DNA of 64,000 bases from Alphaproteobacteria bacterium (lineage in GTDB: Bacteria; Pseudomonadota; Alphaproteobacteria; Sphingomonadales; Sphingomonadaceae): the NCBI GenBank assembly GCA_030431875.1, contig JAUIIG010000001.1:101539-165538 (forward strand), given 5' to 3'. Both the position numbers and the translations under genes were made by a program. Of the stretch, positions 38,186 through 47,340 are shown piece after piece. Below the pieces are notes generated by a model. The model had not been told where the DNA came from and searched no databases. It saw only the letters and a list, made by a program, of their open reading frames with translations. The first letter of the stretch is position 1. Every line of letters starts with the position of its first letter.

Positions 38186-38871
38186 CGCCTGCCGAATGGA
38201 CCGTGGTGGCGCTGTCGCTGAAGGTCAGCCTCGTCGCGGTGCTGGTAACCATGCCGATCGCCTACGGTCTCGCCTGGGTGATCGCGCGACGGCGCTTTCC
38301 GGGGCGCATGCTGCTCGATGCGCTGGTGCACTTGCCGCTGGTGCTGCCGCCGGTGGTGACTGGCTGGTTGCTGCTCATCCTATTGGGCCGCAACGGCGCG
38401 ATTGGCGGCTGGCTCTACGAGACCTTCGGCGTGACGCTGGTGTTCAACTGGACCGGCGCAGCCGTGGCTGCTGGCGTGATGGCCTTGCCGCTGATGGTGC
38501 GCGCCATGCGGCTATCGATCGAGGCGGTCGACCGGCGGCTGGTGGGTGCGGCGCGCACGCTGGGGGCATCGCCGTGGCATGCCTTCCTCACCATTACCCT
38601 GCCACTCAGCCTGCCGGGCATCGCTGCCGGGGCCATGCTCGGCTTTGCCCGTTCGCTAGGCGAATTCGGCGCGACGATCACCTTTGCCGCCAATATCGCG
38701 GGCGAGACGCGCACCCTGCCGCTGGCGATCTATACCGGCCTGCAATTGCCCGGTGCGGAGAGCGCGGTGACGCGGCTGGCGGTGATCGCCATTGTCCTGT
38801 CGCTGGGGGCGCTGCTGGTGTCCGAATGGCTCGTCCGCCGCTCGCAGGGGAACCGCGCCCATGTTCTTTGA
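38179..38871 (+). CDS. modB: Molybdate ABC transporter permease
   Basis: The 230-residue inner-membrane permease has about five helices. HLPLVLPPVVTGWLLL and the EAA-type loop AARTLGASPWHAFLTITLPLSLPGI are typical of ModB. ATG 38179 overlaps the modA end; the longer track ORF to 37882 is the wrong frame of modA. It overlaps the modC start by 11 bp, so the operon is modABC. Confidence 0.95.
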   Translation: MLTPAEWTVVALSLKVSLVAVLVTMPIAYGLAWVIARRRFPGRMLLDALVHLPLVLPPVVTGWLLLILLGRNGAIGGWLYETFGVTLVFNWTGAAVAAGVMALPLMVRAMRLSIEAVDRRLVGAARTLGASPWHAFLTITLPLSLPGIAAGAMLGFARSLGEFGATITFAANIAGETRTLPLAIYTGLQLPGAESAVTRLAVIAIVLSLGALLVSEWLVRRSQGNRAHVL

Positions 38872-39499
38872 TGTGGCCATCGACATGCAGGTGGACGACC
38901 ATGCCTTTGCGCTGGAATTTACCTCCGACGCCAAGCTTACCGCGCTGGTCGGGCCATCGGGCGTGGGCAAGACCAGCACGCTCAACGCCATTGCGGGGCT
39001 GCTGTGCCCGCAGGCGGGCCGGATCGCGGTGGCGGGCGAGATATTGTTCGACAGCGACCAAGGGATAGACCTGCCGCCCGAGAAGCGCGGTGCAGGCTAC
39101 GTGTTCCAGGATGCGCGGCTGTTCCCGCACCGCAAGGTCTCGGCAAACCTCGTCTACGGGGAGAAGCTGGCTGCTCCGGACAAGCGCTTGATCACCACGG
39201 ACGAGGTCGTCTCACTGCTGGAAATCGGCCACCTGTTGGACCGCTTGCCCGCGACCCTGTCAGGCGGCGAGGCGCGCCGCGTTGCCATCGGCCGCGCGCT
39301 GCTTTCTGCGCCGCGTTTCCTGCTGCTCGACGAGCCACTCGCCTCGCTCGACGAGAGCCGTGCCGAAACCCTGCTCTCGCTGATCGAGCGCCTGCGTGAC
39401 GAACTGGACCTGCCGATGTTGCTGGTCAGCCATTCAACGGCGGAAGTGGAGCGACTGGCGGGCCGGGTGGTCGAAATGACCGTCACCAAGCCCGCCTGA
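38861..39499 (+). CDS. modC: Molybdate ABC transporter ATPase (short form)
   Basis: A 212-residue ATPase with Walker A GPSGVGKTSTLNAI, the Q-loop in YVFQDARLFPH, signature LSGGEARRVAIGRALL, Walker B FLLLDEPLASLD and a switch His in LVSHSTAEV. It ends just after the ATPase core, so the C-terminal TOBE/Mop molybdate-sensing domain of the usual 350-residue ModC is missing. Such short forms exist and should still drive transport but cannot self-sense molybdate through Mop. It converges with iorB, 17 bp apart. Confidence 0.92.
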   Translation: MFFDVAIDMQVDDHAFALEFTSDAKLTALVGPSGVGKTSTLNAIAGLLCPQAGRIAVAGEILFDSDQGIDLPPEKRGAGYVFQDARLFPHRKVSANLVYGEKLAAPDKRLITTDEVVSLLEIGHLLDRLPATLSGGEARRVAIGRALLSAPRFLLLDEPLASLDESRAETLLSLIERLRDELDLPMLLVSHSTAEVERLAGRVVEMTVTKPA

Positions 39500-39516
39500 A
39501 GTCCTCGCCTGCTGCC

Positions 39517-41718
39517 TTAGGCAAACATCTCCGGACGGATCGGCAGCGACCGTACGCGCTTGCCCGTCAGGGCGAACAGGGCATTGGTCAGCGCCGGGAT
39601 CACCGGGGGCAGGGCGGGTTCGCCAAGGCCGGTGGGATCGTTGTCCGACAGTACCCATTCGACGTGGATATCCGGCGTCATCGGCATGCGCGGCAGCGGG
39701 TAGTTGTGGAAGTTGGACTGCTTGGCAGCGCCACCTTCGATTTCCACTGCCAGCTGCATCGCCTGGCCAAGGCCGTCGATGATCGCACCGTTGACCTGGT
39801 TGAGCGCGCCGAAGGGATTGATGATCTGGCGGCCGACGTCGCCCGCACACCAGACATTGTGCACCACCGGGCGATTGCCGGCATTGAGGCTGGCTTCCAC
39901 CACTTCGGCGAAATAGCCCATGTGGCTGTAGTAGAAGCCGAAGCCCAGTGCGTGGCCTTCGGGCATCTCTTCGCCCCAGGGTGACATTTCCAGCACCTTG
40001 CGGGTTACGGCCTGCAGGCGCGGGGCCGAAAAGCCCGGCTGCGGACCGATGAAGCCCATGGTCATGGGTTCGGCTTCGACCCCGTCGGTAAGCTCCAGCA
40101 TCAGCGTGGGCAGGTCCTTGCCGGTGGCATGGGCCACTTCGTCAAGGAAGCTCTGCATGACGAAGGCCATGGCATTCGACGTCGGCGCACGCAGCGCGCC
40201 CATGGGCACGGCGGTGCGCATCATGTGCTGTTCGAAGCGCAGGTTGTCGACGTACTTGGCCGGGAATTCGTCCGCCGGCATGGTGGCCGGGTTGAACTGT
40301 CCGCCGCCAAGGTCGAACGACACGAAGTGGTCCGCCCAGGTTGTGAGCTTGCCGGCTTCGTCCACGCCCGCGCGCAGGCGGTGCCAGCCAGCCGGCCGGT
40401 AGAAGTCGCTGCGGACGTCGTCTTCGCGGCTCCAGATCAGCTGCACCGGCGTGCCGGGCATCTGCTTGGCGATAGCGGCGACCTGCACCATGTAATCGTT
40501 GTTGAGACGGCGACCGAAACCCCCACCCATGCGGGTGATGTGCACGGTCACCTTGTCCGGCGTAATGCCGAGATAGTTCGCAACCGAACCCTGTCCACCT
40601 TGTGGCGTCTGCGACGGGGCCCACATCTCGATGCTGCCGTCGTCATTGTAGAGCGCGGTGCAGTTCATCGGTTCCATGGGAACGTGAGCGAGGAAGGGAT
40701 AGTGATATTCCGCCTCGAAGGTCTGGGCGGCCTCGGCGAAGCCGGTGTCGACATCGCCCTTTTCGGCGAAGACTTCGCCGCCACCTGCAGCCCAGTATTC
40801 CTGCGCCGCAGCAGCATAGCCTGCGGTCGAGTGGCTTTCCCACTCGCCGTTGTCCCACACGGGGGCGAGGGCAGAGCGCGCCTTGTTGGCGAGCCACCAG
40901 TTGTCAGCGATCACGGCGATGCCATCGACCAGCTCGGTGGCGTTGCCGTTGCCTTCGACGATGAAGGCGTCGATCACGCCCGGCTGCGCCTTGGCAGCTT
41001 CGAGGTCAGCCGAAACCAGCCGCGCGCCGAAGACCGGCGAGCGCTCGTAAGCGGCATAGACCATGCCTTCGAGCTGGGTGTCGACGCCGAAGATCGGCTC
41101 CCCGCGCACGATCTTGGGGCTGTCGATCCCGCCGATGGCGCGGCCGATGATGCGGAAGTCGGCCTGGTCCTTCAGTGTCAGGCTGGCCGGATCGGGTACC
41201 GGCTGCAGCACGGCATCGGATGCCAGCTCGCCAAAAGTGGCCGAACGGTTGGTGCCCGGCTGGACAACGCGGCCCGGTTCGGTTGCGAGCGCGGAGACGT
41301 CCACGTTCCAGCGCTGGGCAGCGGCGCCCATCAGCATGGCGCGGGCCGCAGCACCGGCCTGTCGCATGGGCATCCAGTTCATCGGCGTGGCGAAGGAACC
41401 GCCGGCCAGCTGCAGGCCGTACTTGGCGGCATTGGTGTCTGCCTGCTCGATCGAGACGTCATCCCAGTCGGCGTCCAGTTCCTCGGCGATCAGCATGGGC
41501 AGCATGGTCTTGATGCCCTGGCCAATCTCCGGGTTCTTGCCGATGATGGTCACCTTGTTATCCGGATGGATGGTGACGAAGGCGGTGAGCTCCTGCGCGC
41601 CCGCTTCGGCGTTGGCACTGGCTGCAAAGGGCACCGAAATGGCGAGCGCAAAACCGCCGCCGGCAACGGCAGAGGACTTGAGGAACAGGCGGCGCGAAAG
41701 TTCGAGCTGCTTAGGCAT
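39517..41718 (-). CDS. iorB: Molybdenum hydroxylase large subunit (isoquinoline 1-oxidoreductase beta type)
   Basis: The 733-residue protein has a twin-arginine signal (SRRLFLKSSAVAGGGFALAIS), so it is exported folded with cofactor. It belongs to the xanthine dehydrogenase family, with molybdopterin-binding segments (GGFGRRLNNDYMVQVAAIAK, PMGALRAPTSNAMAF) and the catalytic Glu candidate in PTGLGEPALPP near the C-terminus. With the [2Fe-2S] subunit at 41711 and no FAD subunit it matches the IorAB group, which pass electrons to periplasmic or membrane acceptors. The substrate is unknown: an aldehyde or N-heterocycle. The modABC operon converges on it. Confidence 0.88.
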   Translation of the reverse strand: MPKQLELSRRLFLKSSAVAGGGFALAISVPFAASANAEAGAQELTAFVTIHPDNKVTIIGKNPEIGQGIKTMLPMLIAEELDADWDDVSIEQADTNAAKYGLQLAGGSFATPMNWMPMRQAGAAARAMLMGAAAQRWNVDVSALATEPGRVVQPGTNRSATFGELASDAVLQPVPDPASLTLKDQADFRIIGRAIGGIDSPKIVRGEPIFGVDTQLEGMVYAAYERSPVFGARLVSADLEAAKAQPGVIDAFIVEGNGNATELVDGIAVIADNWWLANKARSALAPVWDNGEWESHSTAGYAAAAQEYWAAGGGEVFAEKGDVDTGFAEAAQTFEAEYHYPFLAHVPMEPMNCTALYNDDGSIEMWAPSQTPQGGQGSVANYLGITPDKVTVHITRMGGGFGRRLNNDYMVQVAAIAKQMPGTPVQLIWSREDDVRSDFYRPAGWHRLRAGVDEAGKLTTWADHFVSFDLGGGQFNPATMPADEFPAKYVDNLRFEQHMMRTAVPMGALRAPTSNAMAFVMQSFLDEVAHATGKDLPTLMLELTDGVEAEPMTMGFIGPQPGFSAPRLQAVTRKVLEMSPWGEEMPEGHALGFGFYYSHMGYFAEVVEASLNAGNRPVVHNVWCAGDVGRQIINPFGALNQVNGAIIDGLGQAMQLAVEIEGGAAKQSNFHNYPLPRMPMTPDIHVEWVLSDNDPTGLGEPALPPVIPALTNALFALTGKRVRSLPIRPEMFA

Positions 41719-42184
41719 TGGCCGTCTCCTCGTCGCGGGCGACCTTGGCGATGGCCTCGTGAATGCGGCCGTAGCAGGCGCAACGGCAGATATTGCCCGA
41801 CATGGCCGCGCTGATCTCGTCGTCCGTCGGGTTGGGATTGTTGTTGAGGAGGGCGGTGGCGTTCATCAGCTGTCCGGCCTGGCAATAGCCGCACTGCATC
41901 ACGTCTTCGTCCAGCCATGCCTGCTGCAGGGCCTGGCCGACCGGCGTCTGGCCGAGGGCCTCGATGGTGGAAACCTGCTTGTCGCCGACAGCCGACAGCG
42001 GCAGCGAGCAGGAGCGCGTTGCCTGTCCGTCGACGTGCACGGTGCAGGCACCGCACATGCCGATGCCGCAACCGAACTTGGTGCCGACCATGCCCAGCTC
42101 GTTGCGCAGGGCCCACAGCAAGGGCATGTCACCCGGCGCGTCAATCTCGCGCGTCTCGCCGTTGATCGTGATCGAAAAAGTCAT
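41711..42184 (-). CDS. iorA: [2Fe-2S] subunit of the molybdenum hydroxylase (isoquinoline 1-oxidoreductase alpha type)
   Basis: This 157-residue protein carries a plant-type ferredoxin cluster (KFGCGIGMCGACTVHVDG) and the second domain cluster CGYCQAGQ...NICRCACYGRI, as in xanthine-dehydrogenase-family small subunits. It relays electrons from the Mo site of IorB. ATG 42184 is preferred over the track start because GGAG lies about 9 bp upstream and it starts at the conserved ITINGE segment. It overlaps iorB by 8 bp and has no signal peptide, so it would be co-exported with IorB. Confidence 0.92.
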   Translation of the reverse strand: MTFSITINGETREIDAPGDMPLLWALRNELGMVGTKFGCGIGMCGACTVHVDGQATRSCSLPLSAVGDKQVSTIEALGQTPVGQALQQAWLDEDVMQCGYCQAGQLMNATALLNNNPNPTDDEISAAMSGNICRCACYGRIHEAIAKVARDEETANA

Positions 42185-42360
42185 CTCGTCGAACTCCACT
42201 GGCCTTCCCCGTTTGGCACACTGCGGTGCCATCATTGACAATGTCTATAGCACGCTGGGGGCCGTGCCAACAGGGACGAAAGGTGCAACTCAAAGACGCG
42301 CCTTGCCTAATGCTATCCGTGCGCTGATGTTGGCAGCAGGTTTTTCGACGAGGTATCGGA

Positions 42361-42798
42361 ATGAGCAGCGAGATCGCGGTCTGTGGCCATTGCGGCAAAC
42401 TCAATCGCGTGCCCGGGGAACGGCTGGCGGACAATCCCACCTGCGGCAGCTGCAAGCGCCCGGTGTTCACGGGCCGCCCTGTCGATGCCTCGCAGGAGCT
42501 GTTCGACCGCTTCATGACCAATGGTTCGCAGCCGGTGCTGGTCGATTTCTGGGCCAGCTGGTGCGGGCCGTGCAAGATGATGGCACCCGCCTTTGCCAGT
42601 GCTGCCGCCAAGCTGGAGCCGCACATTCGCCTGCTGAAAGTCGATACCGAGGCGCAGCAGGCGCTGGCAGCGCGCTACCAGATCCAGTCGATACCCACGC
42701 TGATGCTTTTCAAGGGTGGCCGTGCCGCGGGGCGGCAGGCCGGGGCCATGCCGGAAAGTGCCATCGTCGCCTGGGCGCGGCAGCAGGCGGGCATCTAG
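42361..42798 (+). CDS. trxC: Thioredoxin 2 (TrxC)
   Basis: The 145-residue protein has the N-terminal zinc module of TrxC (CGHC about 8-11 and CGSC about 37-40) followed by a thioredoxin fold with active site WASWCGPCK and the cis-Pro loop SIPTLMLF. It reduces disulfides in the cytoplasm and is often linked to oxidative stress. It is a single gene, divergent from iorA across 176 bp, and its stop is only 1 bp from the convergent stop of the MBL gene. Confidence 0.94.
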   Translation: MSSEIAVCGHCGKLNRVPGERLADNPTCGSCKRPVFTGRPVDASQELFDRFMTNGSQPVLVDFWASWCGPCKMMAPAFASAAAKLEPHIRLLKVDTEAQQALAARYQIQSIPTLMLFKGGRAAGRQAGAMPESAIVAWARQQAGI

Positions 42799-42799
42799 C

Positions 42800-44404
42800 C
42801 TAGATTGGATCCTTGCCGTTCTTCGCGCGAAAATCGTTGTAGGACTTGAGCACTGCGCGCATCTTATCCAGCGCTTCCTCGCGCTGCTTGTCATCATGCA
42901 GCTTGCGCAGTTCCGCCTTCAGCGAGGTGGCAAAGTCGGCATATTCGTTCTGCCAGTCCCGCCCAAGCACTTCGGCCAGATCGGTACGTCCCGTTTCCAG
43001 TCGCTTGGCCGGCTCGCCGGGCAGCAGGGCGTAGCGTTCGCCGATTTCGGGCAGGCGTACCGAAAGCTGCGGATCGCGCCGTTGCAGTTCGCGGCGCATG
43101 GCTTCGAGGGCGCGCTGCTCGCCGTGGTCGAGGAACAGGCTGCCCCTGATCGGATAGCGGGCTTCGATCCAGGCTAGCAGTTCGCCCTGGTCTGCATGGG
43201 CCGAATAGGAGTGGACCGAGCGGATCTGGGCGCGGACCTTCACGTCCTTGCCGCTGATGCGCACGCGCTGTGCGCCTTCGATGATGACGCGCCCCAGCGT
43301 CCCCTGCGCCTGGTAGCCGACGAACAGCACGGTGGAATCGCGCCGGTGGAGGTTGTGGACCAGGTGGTGCCGAATGCGTCCGCCTTCGCACATGCCCGAA
43401 GCCGCCAGGATGATCGCGCCCGACATGGAGTTGAGCCGCATCGAGTGCTCGACGTCGGTGACGTAGTGGAATGACGGGTGGTCGAACACGTTGCGGCCGC
43501 CCGTATCCTCCAGTTGCGCGGCATATCGCCCGAAAACCGCCGTGGTCTTGTTGGCCAGCGGGCTGTCGATGAAGACCTGTGCGTTGGGAATGGCGTCGGA
43601 ACAGATGAGGTGGTGCAGGTCGAGCAGCAGTTCCTGCGTCCGCTCCAGCGCGAAGACGGGGACGACGAGGTTGCCGCCGCGTGCGAGCGCACTCTCTACC
43701 TCGGCACGCAGCAATGTCCGGCGCTGGTCGATGGTGACACGATCGCGTGCACGGTCACCATAGGTGCTCTCGCAGATTACGTGGTCCACTCCCGCCGGAC
43801 CGTCAGGGTCGGCCTGGAAGGCCTTGTTGTCGGGCCCGATATCGCCGGAGAAGACCGTGTGGACGCCGCCCGCCTTCAGTCCGACCGACGCCGAGCCGAG
43901 GATATGGCCGGCGTTCCACAGCCGCGCCTCGATCCCCTCGGCAGGTTCGAATACCTGCCCCAGCTCTACTGGCCGACACAGTTCCCACGCCTGCATGGCG
44001 TCTTCGCTGGTATAGAGCGGCTCGAACGGCTCATCCCCGGCGCGGTCGCGGCGATGGTTGCGGCGTTCAGCATCATATTCCTGGATGCGCCCGGCATCGG
44101 CCAGCATGTGTTCGAGCAGGTCGATGGTTTCCTGTGTGCACCAGATCGGCCCGTCGAACCCGCGTGCCACCAGCTTGGGCAGCAGGCCGCTATGGTCGAT
44201 GTGCGCGTGGGTCAGCACGACCGCGTCGATGCTGTGCGGGTCGAAGGCGAAGGGTTCGTGGTTGAGCAATTCGAGCGTGCGTGAACCCTGGTACAGCCCG
44301 CAGTCGACCAGCACGCGGCTGCCCTCGTGAACGAATTCCATGCAGGACCCCGTCACCGTGCCCGCCGCACCGTGAAAGGCGAGGGTGGGCGAAGAAGCGC
44401 TCAT
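42800..44404 (-). CDS. MBL-fold RNA metallo-hydrolase (beta-CASP type)
   Basis: The 534-residue protein has the metallo-beta-lactamase motif LTHAHIDHSGLLPKL, a downstream FSGDIGPDNKAF Asp motif and a beta-CASP insert with CESTYGDR, SSGMCEGGRIRHHL and SVHSYSAHADQGEL. This is the exonuclease/RNA-processing family of CPSF73-like bacterial enzymes. A C-terminal extension of about 70 residues, rich in charged residues, follows the catalytic part. It is probably cytoplasmic; the RNA target is unknown. Confidence 0.9.
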   Translation of the reverse strand: MSASSPTLAFHGAAGTVTGSCMEFVHEGSRVLVDCGLYQGSRTLELLNHEPFAFDPHSIDAVVLTHAHIDHSGLLPKLVARGFDGPIWCTQETIDLLEHMLADAGRIQEYDAERRNHRRDRAGDEPFEPLYTSEDAMQAWELCRPVELGQVFEPAEGIEARLWNAGHILGSASVGLKAGGVHTVFSGDIGPDNKAFQADPDGPAGVDHVICESTYGDRARDRVTIDQRRTLLRAEVESALARGGNLVVPVFALERTQELLLDLHHLICSDAIPNAQVFIDSPLANKTTAVFGRYAAQLEDTGGRNVFDHPSFHYVTDVEHSMRLNSMSGAIILAASGMCEGGRIRHHLVHNLHRRDSTVLFVGYQAQGTLGRVIIEGAQRVRISGKDVKVRAQIRSVHSYSAHADQGELLAWIEARYPIRGSLFLDHGEQRALEAMRRELQRRDPQLSVRLPEIGERYALLPGEPAKRLETGRTDLAEVLGRDWQNEYADFATSLKAELRKLHDDKQREEALDKMRAVLKSYNDFRAKNGKDPI

Positions 44405-44493
44405 ATTGTTCTCCCGAACGACAGGTTGCCGCGATTCCAGCTAAGCCTAGTCAGCGACGAGTTCCTTGTCGCAGGTCAATTCCAGCCGGTCGG

Positions 44494-45138
44494 CTAGCCA
44501 GCGGCGTAAAGCAGGCGGCCTTCGCCCAGCAGCTCCAGGATCTGCGCGATTTCGTCTTGCTCGAAAGCGAAGCAGCCGAGGCTGCGCCCTACGCGGCCCT
44601 GGTTCTCCGCCATGGCGCTGTCGACGTAGTTGGCGCCGTGGATCACGATCGCCCGGTCGAAGGCGTTGCTGTTGTCGTCCTCCAGGCCGTGCAGCCGGCG
44701 CGAACGGCCGTGCTTGCCCACGTATTCTGCGCCGGTGACATAGCTGCCGCGCGAAGAGGCATTGGAGCCTGGCACGTTGGAAAAGCGTTCGGCAAAGCCG
44801 CTGTTGGCCGGGTCCGACCCGCGCCCGTGCGAGACAAGGAACGACTTGGTGATCTCTCCCGCTTCGACGTCGGCGAGGTGGAAGCGGAATTCGCGCGAAT
44901 GAACGGTGTAGTCGGCGATGCCGATACGGTCGGCGAAGGTAATATTGCCGCGATGACGCTCTAGCGCCCTGAGTGCCTCGCCCAACACGCCTTGCGGTGC
45001 TGGAGGGGCCGGTTGTGGCAGGACAGGCGCCGGCTCGCGCAGCAGGTGGCGCGTGGGCGATGCAATCGATTGGGGCGCAACGATTGCGCTTGCGGTTGCC
45101 AGCGAAGCGCCCATGAATACGCGTCTGGAAATGTGCAT
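44494..45138 (-). CDS. Murein L,D-transpeptidase catalytic domain family protein (YkuD_2)
   Basis: A 214-residue protein with a twin-arginine-like signal (SRRVFMGASLATASAIVA). The C-terminal region has SFLVSHGRGSDPANSGFAERFSN, IVIHGANYV and the active-site block GRVGRSLGCFAFE, with the catalytic Cys. This is the YkuD_2 family of periplasmic proteins. It is divergent from another L,D-transpeptidase across 77 bp, so the two may share a promoter region. The longer track ORF to 45544 is not supported. Confidence 0.87.
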   Translation of the reverse strand: MHISRRVFMGASLATASAIVAPQSIASPTRHLLREPAPVLPQPAPPAPQGVLGEALRALERHRGNITFADRIGIADYTVHSREFRFHLADVEAGEITKSFLVSHGRGSDPANSGFAERFSNVPGSNASSRGSYVTGAEYVGKHGRSRRLHGLEDDNSNAFDRAIVIHGANYVDSAMAENQGRVGRSLGCFAFEQDEIAQILELLGEGRLLYAAG

Positions 45139-45215
45139 TTTGTTCTCGATCCCGTATATGTCTTTTCTCTAATATAAGGATCGAAAGGCACAGAAGCAAT
45201 GAAACGGGTGCGGAT

Positions 45216-46436
45216 ATGGCAATTCTGAAGACGATCTGCGCGGCGCTGGTCCTCGGTCTTTTTGTCACTCCGGCGGCGGCGCAGGAGTGGTCTCCTGCCG
45301 AGCTGACGACGCTGCATCGCTGGGTCGTCATGGCTCCGGTCGAGGGTCTGCCGCGCTTGCCGAACGATGCCCTGCAGGCGGCGCGCGCAGCCGGCGATGC
45401 AGAGGCGATCGACCGCGAGGCCACCGATCTAGCCCTGCGGCTGGCACGCATGCACCTGCTGGGAAGTGCCACACAGGCAGAGCGCAGTGGCTGGCACATC
45501 GTCGATACCGATGCGGACATGCCGCTGGAGGACATGCTGGCCACGGCTCTGAGCGAGAACCGGCTCGATTCCTTCTTCGCCGGTTTGCGGCCGCTCGATC
45601 ACGAATATGCCGTGCTGCGGGCGGTCTACTTCGGCGAGACCGACCCGGAGCGGCGGCAGGCTATTGCCCGCAACATGGAGCGCTGGCGCTGGCTGCCGCG
45701 CGCCCTGGGTGAAGACTACGTGCTGGTGAACGCCGCCCGGTTCGAGGCAGACCTGTGGCGCGATGGTAGCCATGTCGGCACCTGGCGCGTCATCGTCGGG
45801 ACCACCCGCACGCCGACCCCGGTGTTCCGGGCGACCATCGAAGGCGTCGTCCTGAACCCCTGGTGGGAAGTGCCCGCCAGCATTGCCCGCGAAAGCGTCG
45901 CCGCTTTGGTGCGGAACAATCCTGCTGCCGCGCGAGCGCGTGGTTATGTCTACGAGAACGGCCGTTACCGCCAGCGTCCGGGGCCGAACAACGCCCTTGG
46001 GCAGATGAAGCTGGTCATGCCCAACCCCTATTCGGTCTACATGCACGACACCCCCAACCGCGACCTGTTCGAGCGCGAGGTGCGCAGCTTTAGCCACGGC
46101 TGCATCCGCACCGGCGATGCCATCGGCTATGCGACAACCCTGCTGGAAGGCGTCGTGACCCGCGAGGAAATCGATGCGATCCTCGAATCCGGCCAGACGC
46201 GCACTCTATCGATTGCCGAGCCGCTGCCGGTATACATTACCTATTTCACCGCAGTGAGCGACGGTTTGGGCGGCGTCGCGATCCTCGACGACATCTACAA
46301 CCGCGATCACAATATCCGGGTGAGCGAAAGCGAAGGGCGGGGCGGCACGGTAGCGCGCGCTGCACTCGCCGCATGGCCCTTGGTGGGCAGCGCCTTGGCC
46401 GTCCCGCAAGATGGTGAAGGGGATTGCGCGGGCTAG
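45216..46436 (+). CDS. L,D-transpeptidase, YcbB/LdtD-like
   Basis: The 406-residue protein has a Sec signal peptide (TICAALVLGLFVTPAAAQ) and the LdtD-type order: an N-terminal helical region, MERWRWLPRALGEDYVLVN, then the YkuD domain with PNPYSVYMHDTPNRDLF and the catalytic SFSHGCIRTGDA (His, Cys). It should form 3-3 crosslinks in peptidoglycan. The usual C-terminal part is retained. Its TAG stop lies in a CTAG shared with the convergent pobR gene. Confidence 0.9.
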   Translation: MAILKTICAALVLGLFVTPAAAQEWSPAELTTLHRWVVMAPVEGLPRLPNDALQAARAAGDAEAIDREATDLALRLARMHLLGSATQAERSGWHIVDTDADMPLEDMLATALSENRLDSFFAGLRPLDHEYAVLRAVYFGETDPERRQAIARNMERWRWLPRALGEDYVLVNAARFEADLWRDGSHVGTWRVIVGTTRTPTPVFRATIEGVVLNPWWEVPASIARESVAALVRNNPAAARARGYVYENGRYRQRPGPNNALGQMKLVMPNPYSVYMHDTPNRDLFEREVRSFSHGCIRTGDAIGYATTLLEGVVTREEIDAILESGQTRTLSIAEPLPVYITYFTAVSDGLGGVAILDDIYNRDHNIRVSESEGRGGTVARAALAAWPLVGSALAVPQDGEGDCAG

Positions 46437-47290
46437 GCCTGCCCGATCTCGGTCCCGCGCTTGATCTCGCTAGGGCGCTGGCCAGCCTCGCGCTTGAAGA
46501 ACCGCGAGAAGTAGGACGGGTCCTTGAAGCCCAGCGCGTCGGACACCTGCACGACGCTTGCATTGGTGTGGCGCAACATGCGGTCCGCTTCCGCCGCCAG
46601 CCGCCGGTTGATCGCCTGGCGCGGACTGCAACCCAGTTGGCGGGAGCACAGGCGGGCAAGGCTGCGGAGCGACAGGCCGGTGGCCTCGGTGTAGAATTCG
46701 ACGGGCCGGTGTTCGGTCATGTGTCGTTCCACCAGTTGCCTGAAAAGTGCCAATCGCGGGTCCAGCGCTCCCAGTTCCTGCGGCATCGGCAGGCTGCGGA
46801 GAAGGGCCTCGAAGATGTTGGCGAGGAAACGCTCGTCGCGGGGCCAGCGGTGCATTTCCTCCAGCAGTTCGGCGGCCAGCCAGCTAATCCGGGCGCGGCA
46901 GTCTTCGGGCAGTTCGCCCCGACCGCCCTCGGTCAGCAGGGCCAGCAGCGGGTCTTCCCGGTCGGTCAGCCGGGTCAGGAAGTCGACCGACAAGGTAAGC
47001 ACGTAGCCGCGCGTTTGCGGATCGAAGACGAAGCCGTGCACCGTCGCCTGCGGGATGCACAGGAATAGCGGGGCCTGCATGGTCTCTTTCCGTCCGTCGA
47101 TCGAGGCGCGCACCGCGCCATGTTCGACGATAAGGATCTGCACGCTGTGCTGGTGACGGTGGGCCCCGATCTCCCAGTCATGCAACTCGCTGCGCGCGGC
47201 AATCGTCTCGATATGCAGCAGCGAGGCAAGGTCGGCCTCCGGCTCTCCATAGAGCGTGAATGACGGAACGGGCGAGGCAGGTTGGGACAT
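46433..47290 (-). CDS. pobR: AraC-family regulator, probably PobR
   Basis: The 285-residue protein has an N-terminal cupin-like effector domain (WEIGAHRHQHSVQILIVEHGAVRASIDG) and a C-terminal AraC double HTH (LARLCSRQLGCSPRQAINRRL, VQVSDALGFKDPSYFSRFFKREAGQRPSE). It is divergent from pobA across 119 bp, the classic position of the 4-hydroxybenzoate-responsive activator. The intergenic contains the direct repeat AACCTGCG twice. The gene symbol is assigned mainly from context. Confidence 0.85.
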   Translation of the reverse strand: MSQPASPVPSFTLYGEPEADLASLLHIETIAARSELHDWEIGAHRHQHSVQILIVEHGAVRASIDGRKETMQAPLFLCIPQATVHGFVFDPQTRGYVLTLSVDFLTRLTDREDPLLALLTEGGRGELPEDCRARISWLAAELLEEMHRWPRDERFLANIFEALLRSLPMPQELGALDPRLALFRQLVERHMTEHRPVEFYTEATGLSLRSLARLCSRQLGCSPRQAINRRLAAEADRMLRHTNASVVQVSDALGFKDPSYFSRFFKREAGQRPSEIKRGTEIGQA

Positions 47291-47340
47291 GGCTGAAAAG
47301 TACCTTTAGCGCGTCCGCTGCGTCACTTCAATTTGCCGCC

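Noticed and set aside
40129-41814. 561-aa plus-strand ORF across iorB
   Set aside because: Shadow of the molybdenum hydroxylase gene; no motif or ribosome binding site.
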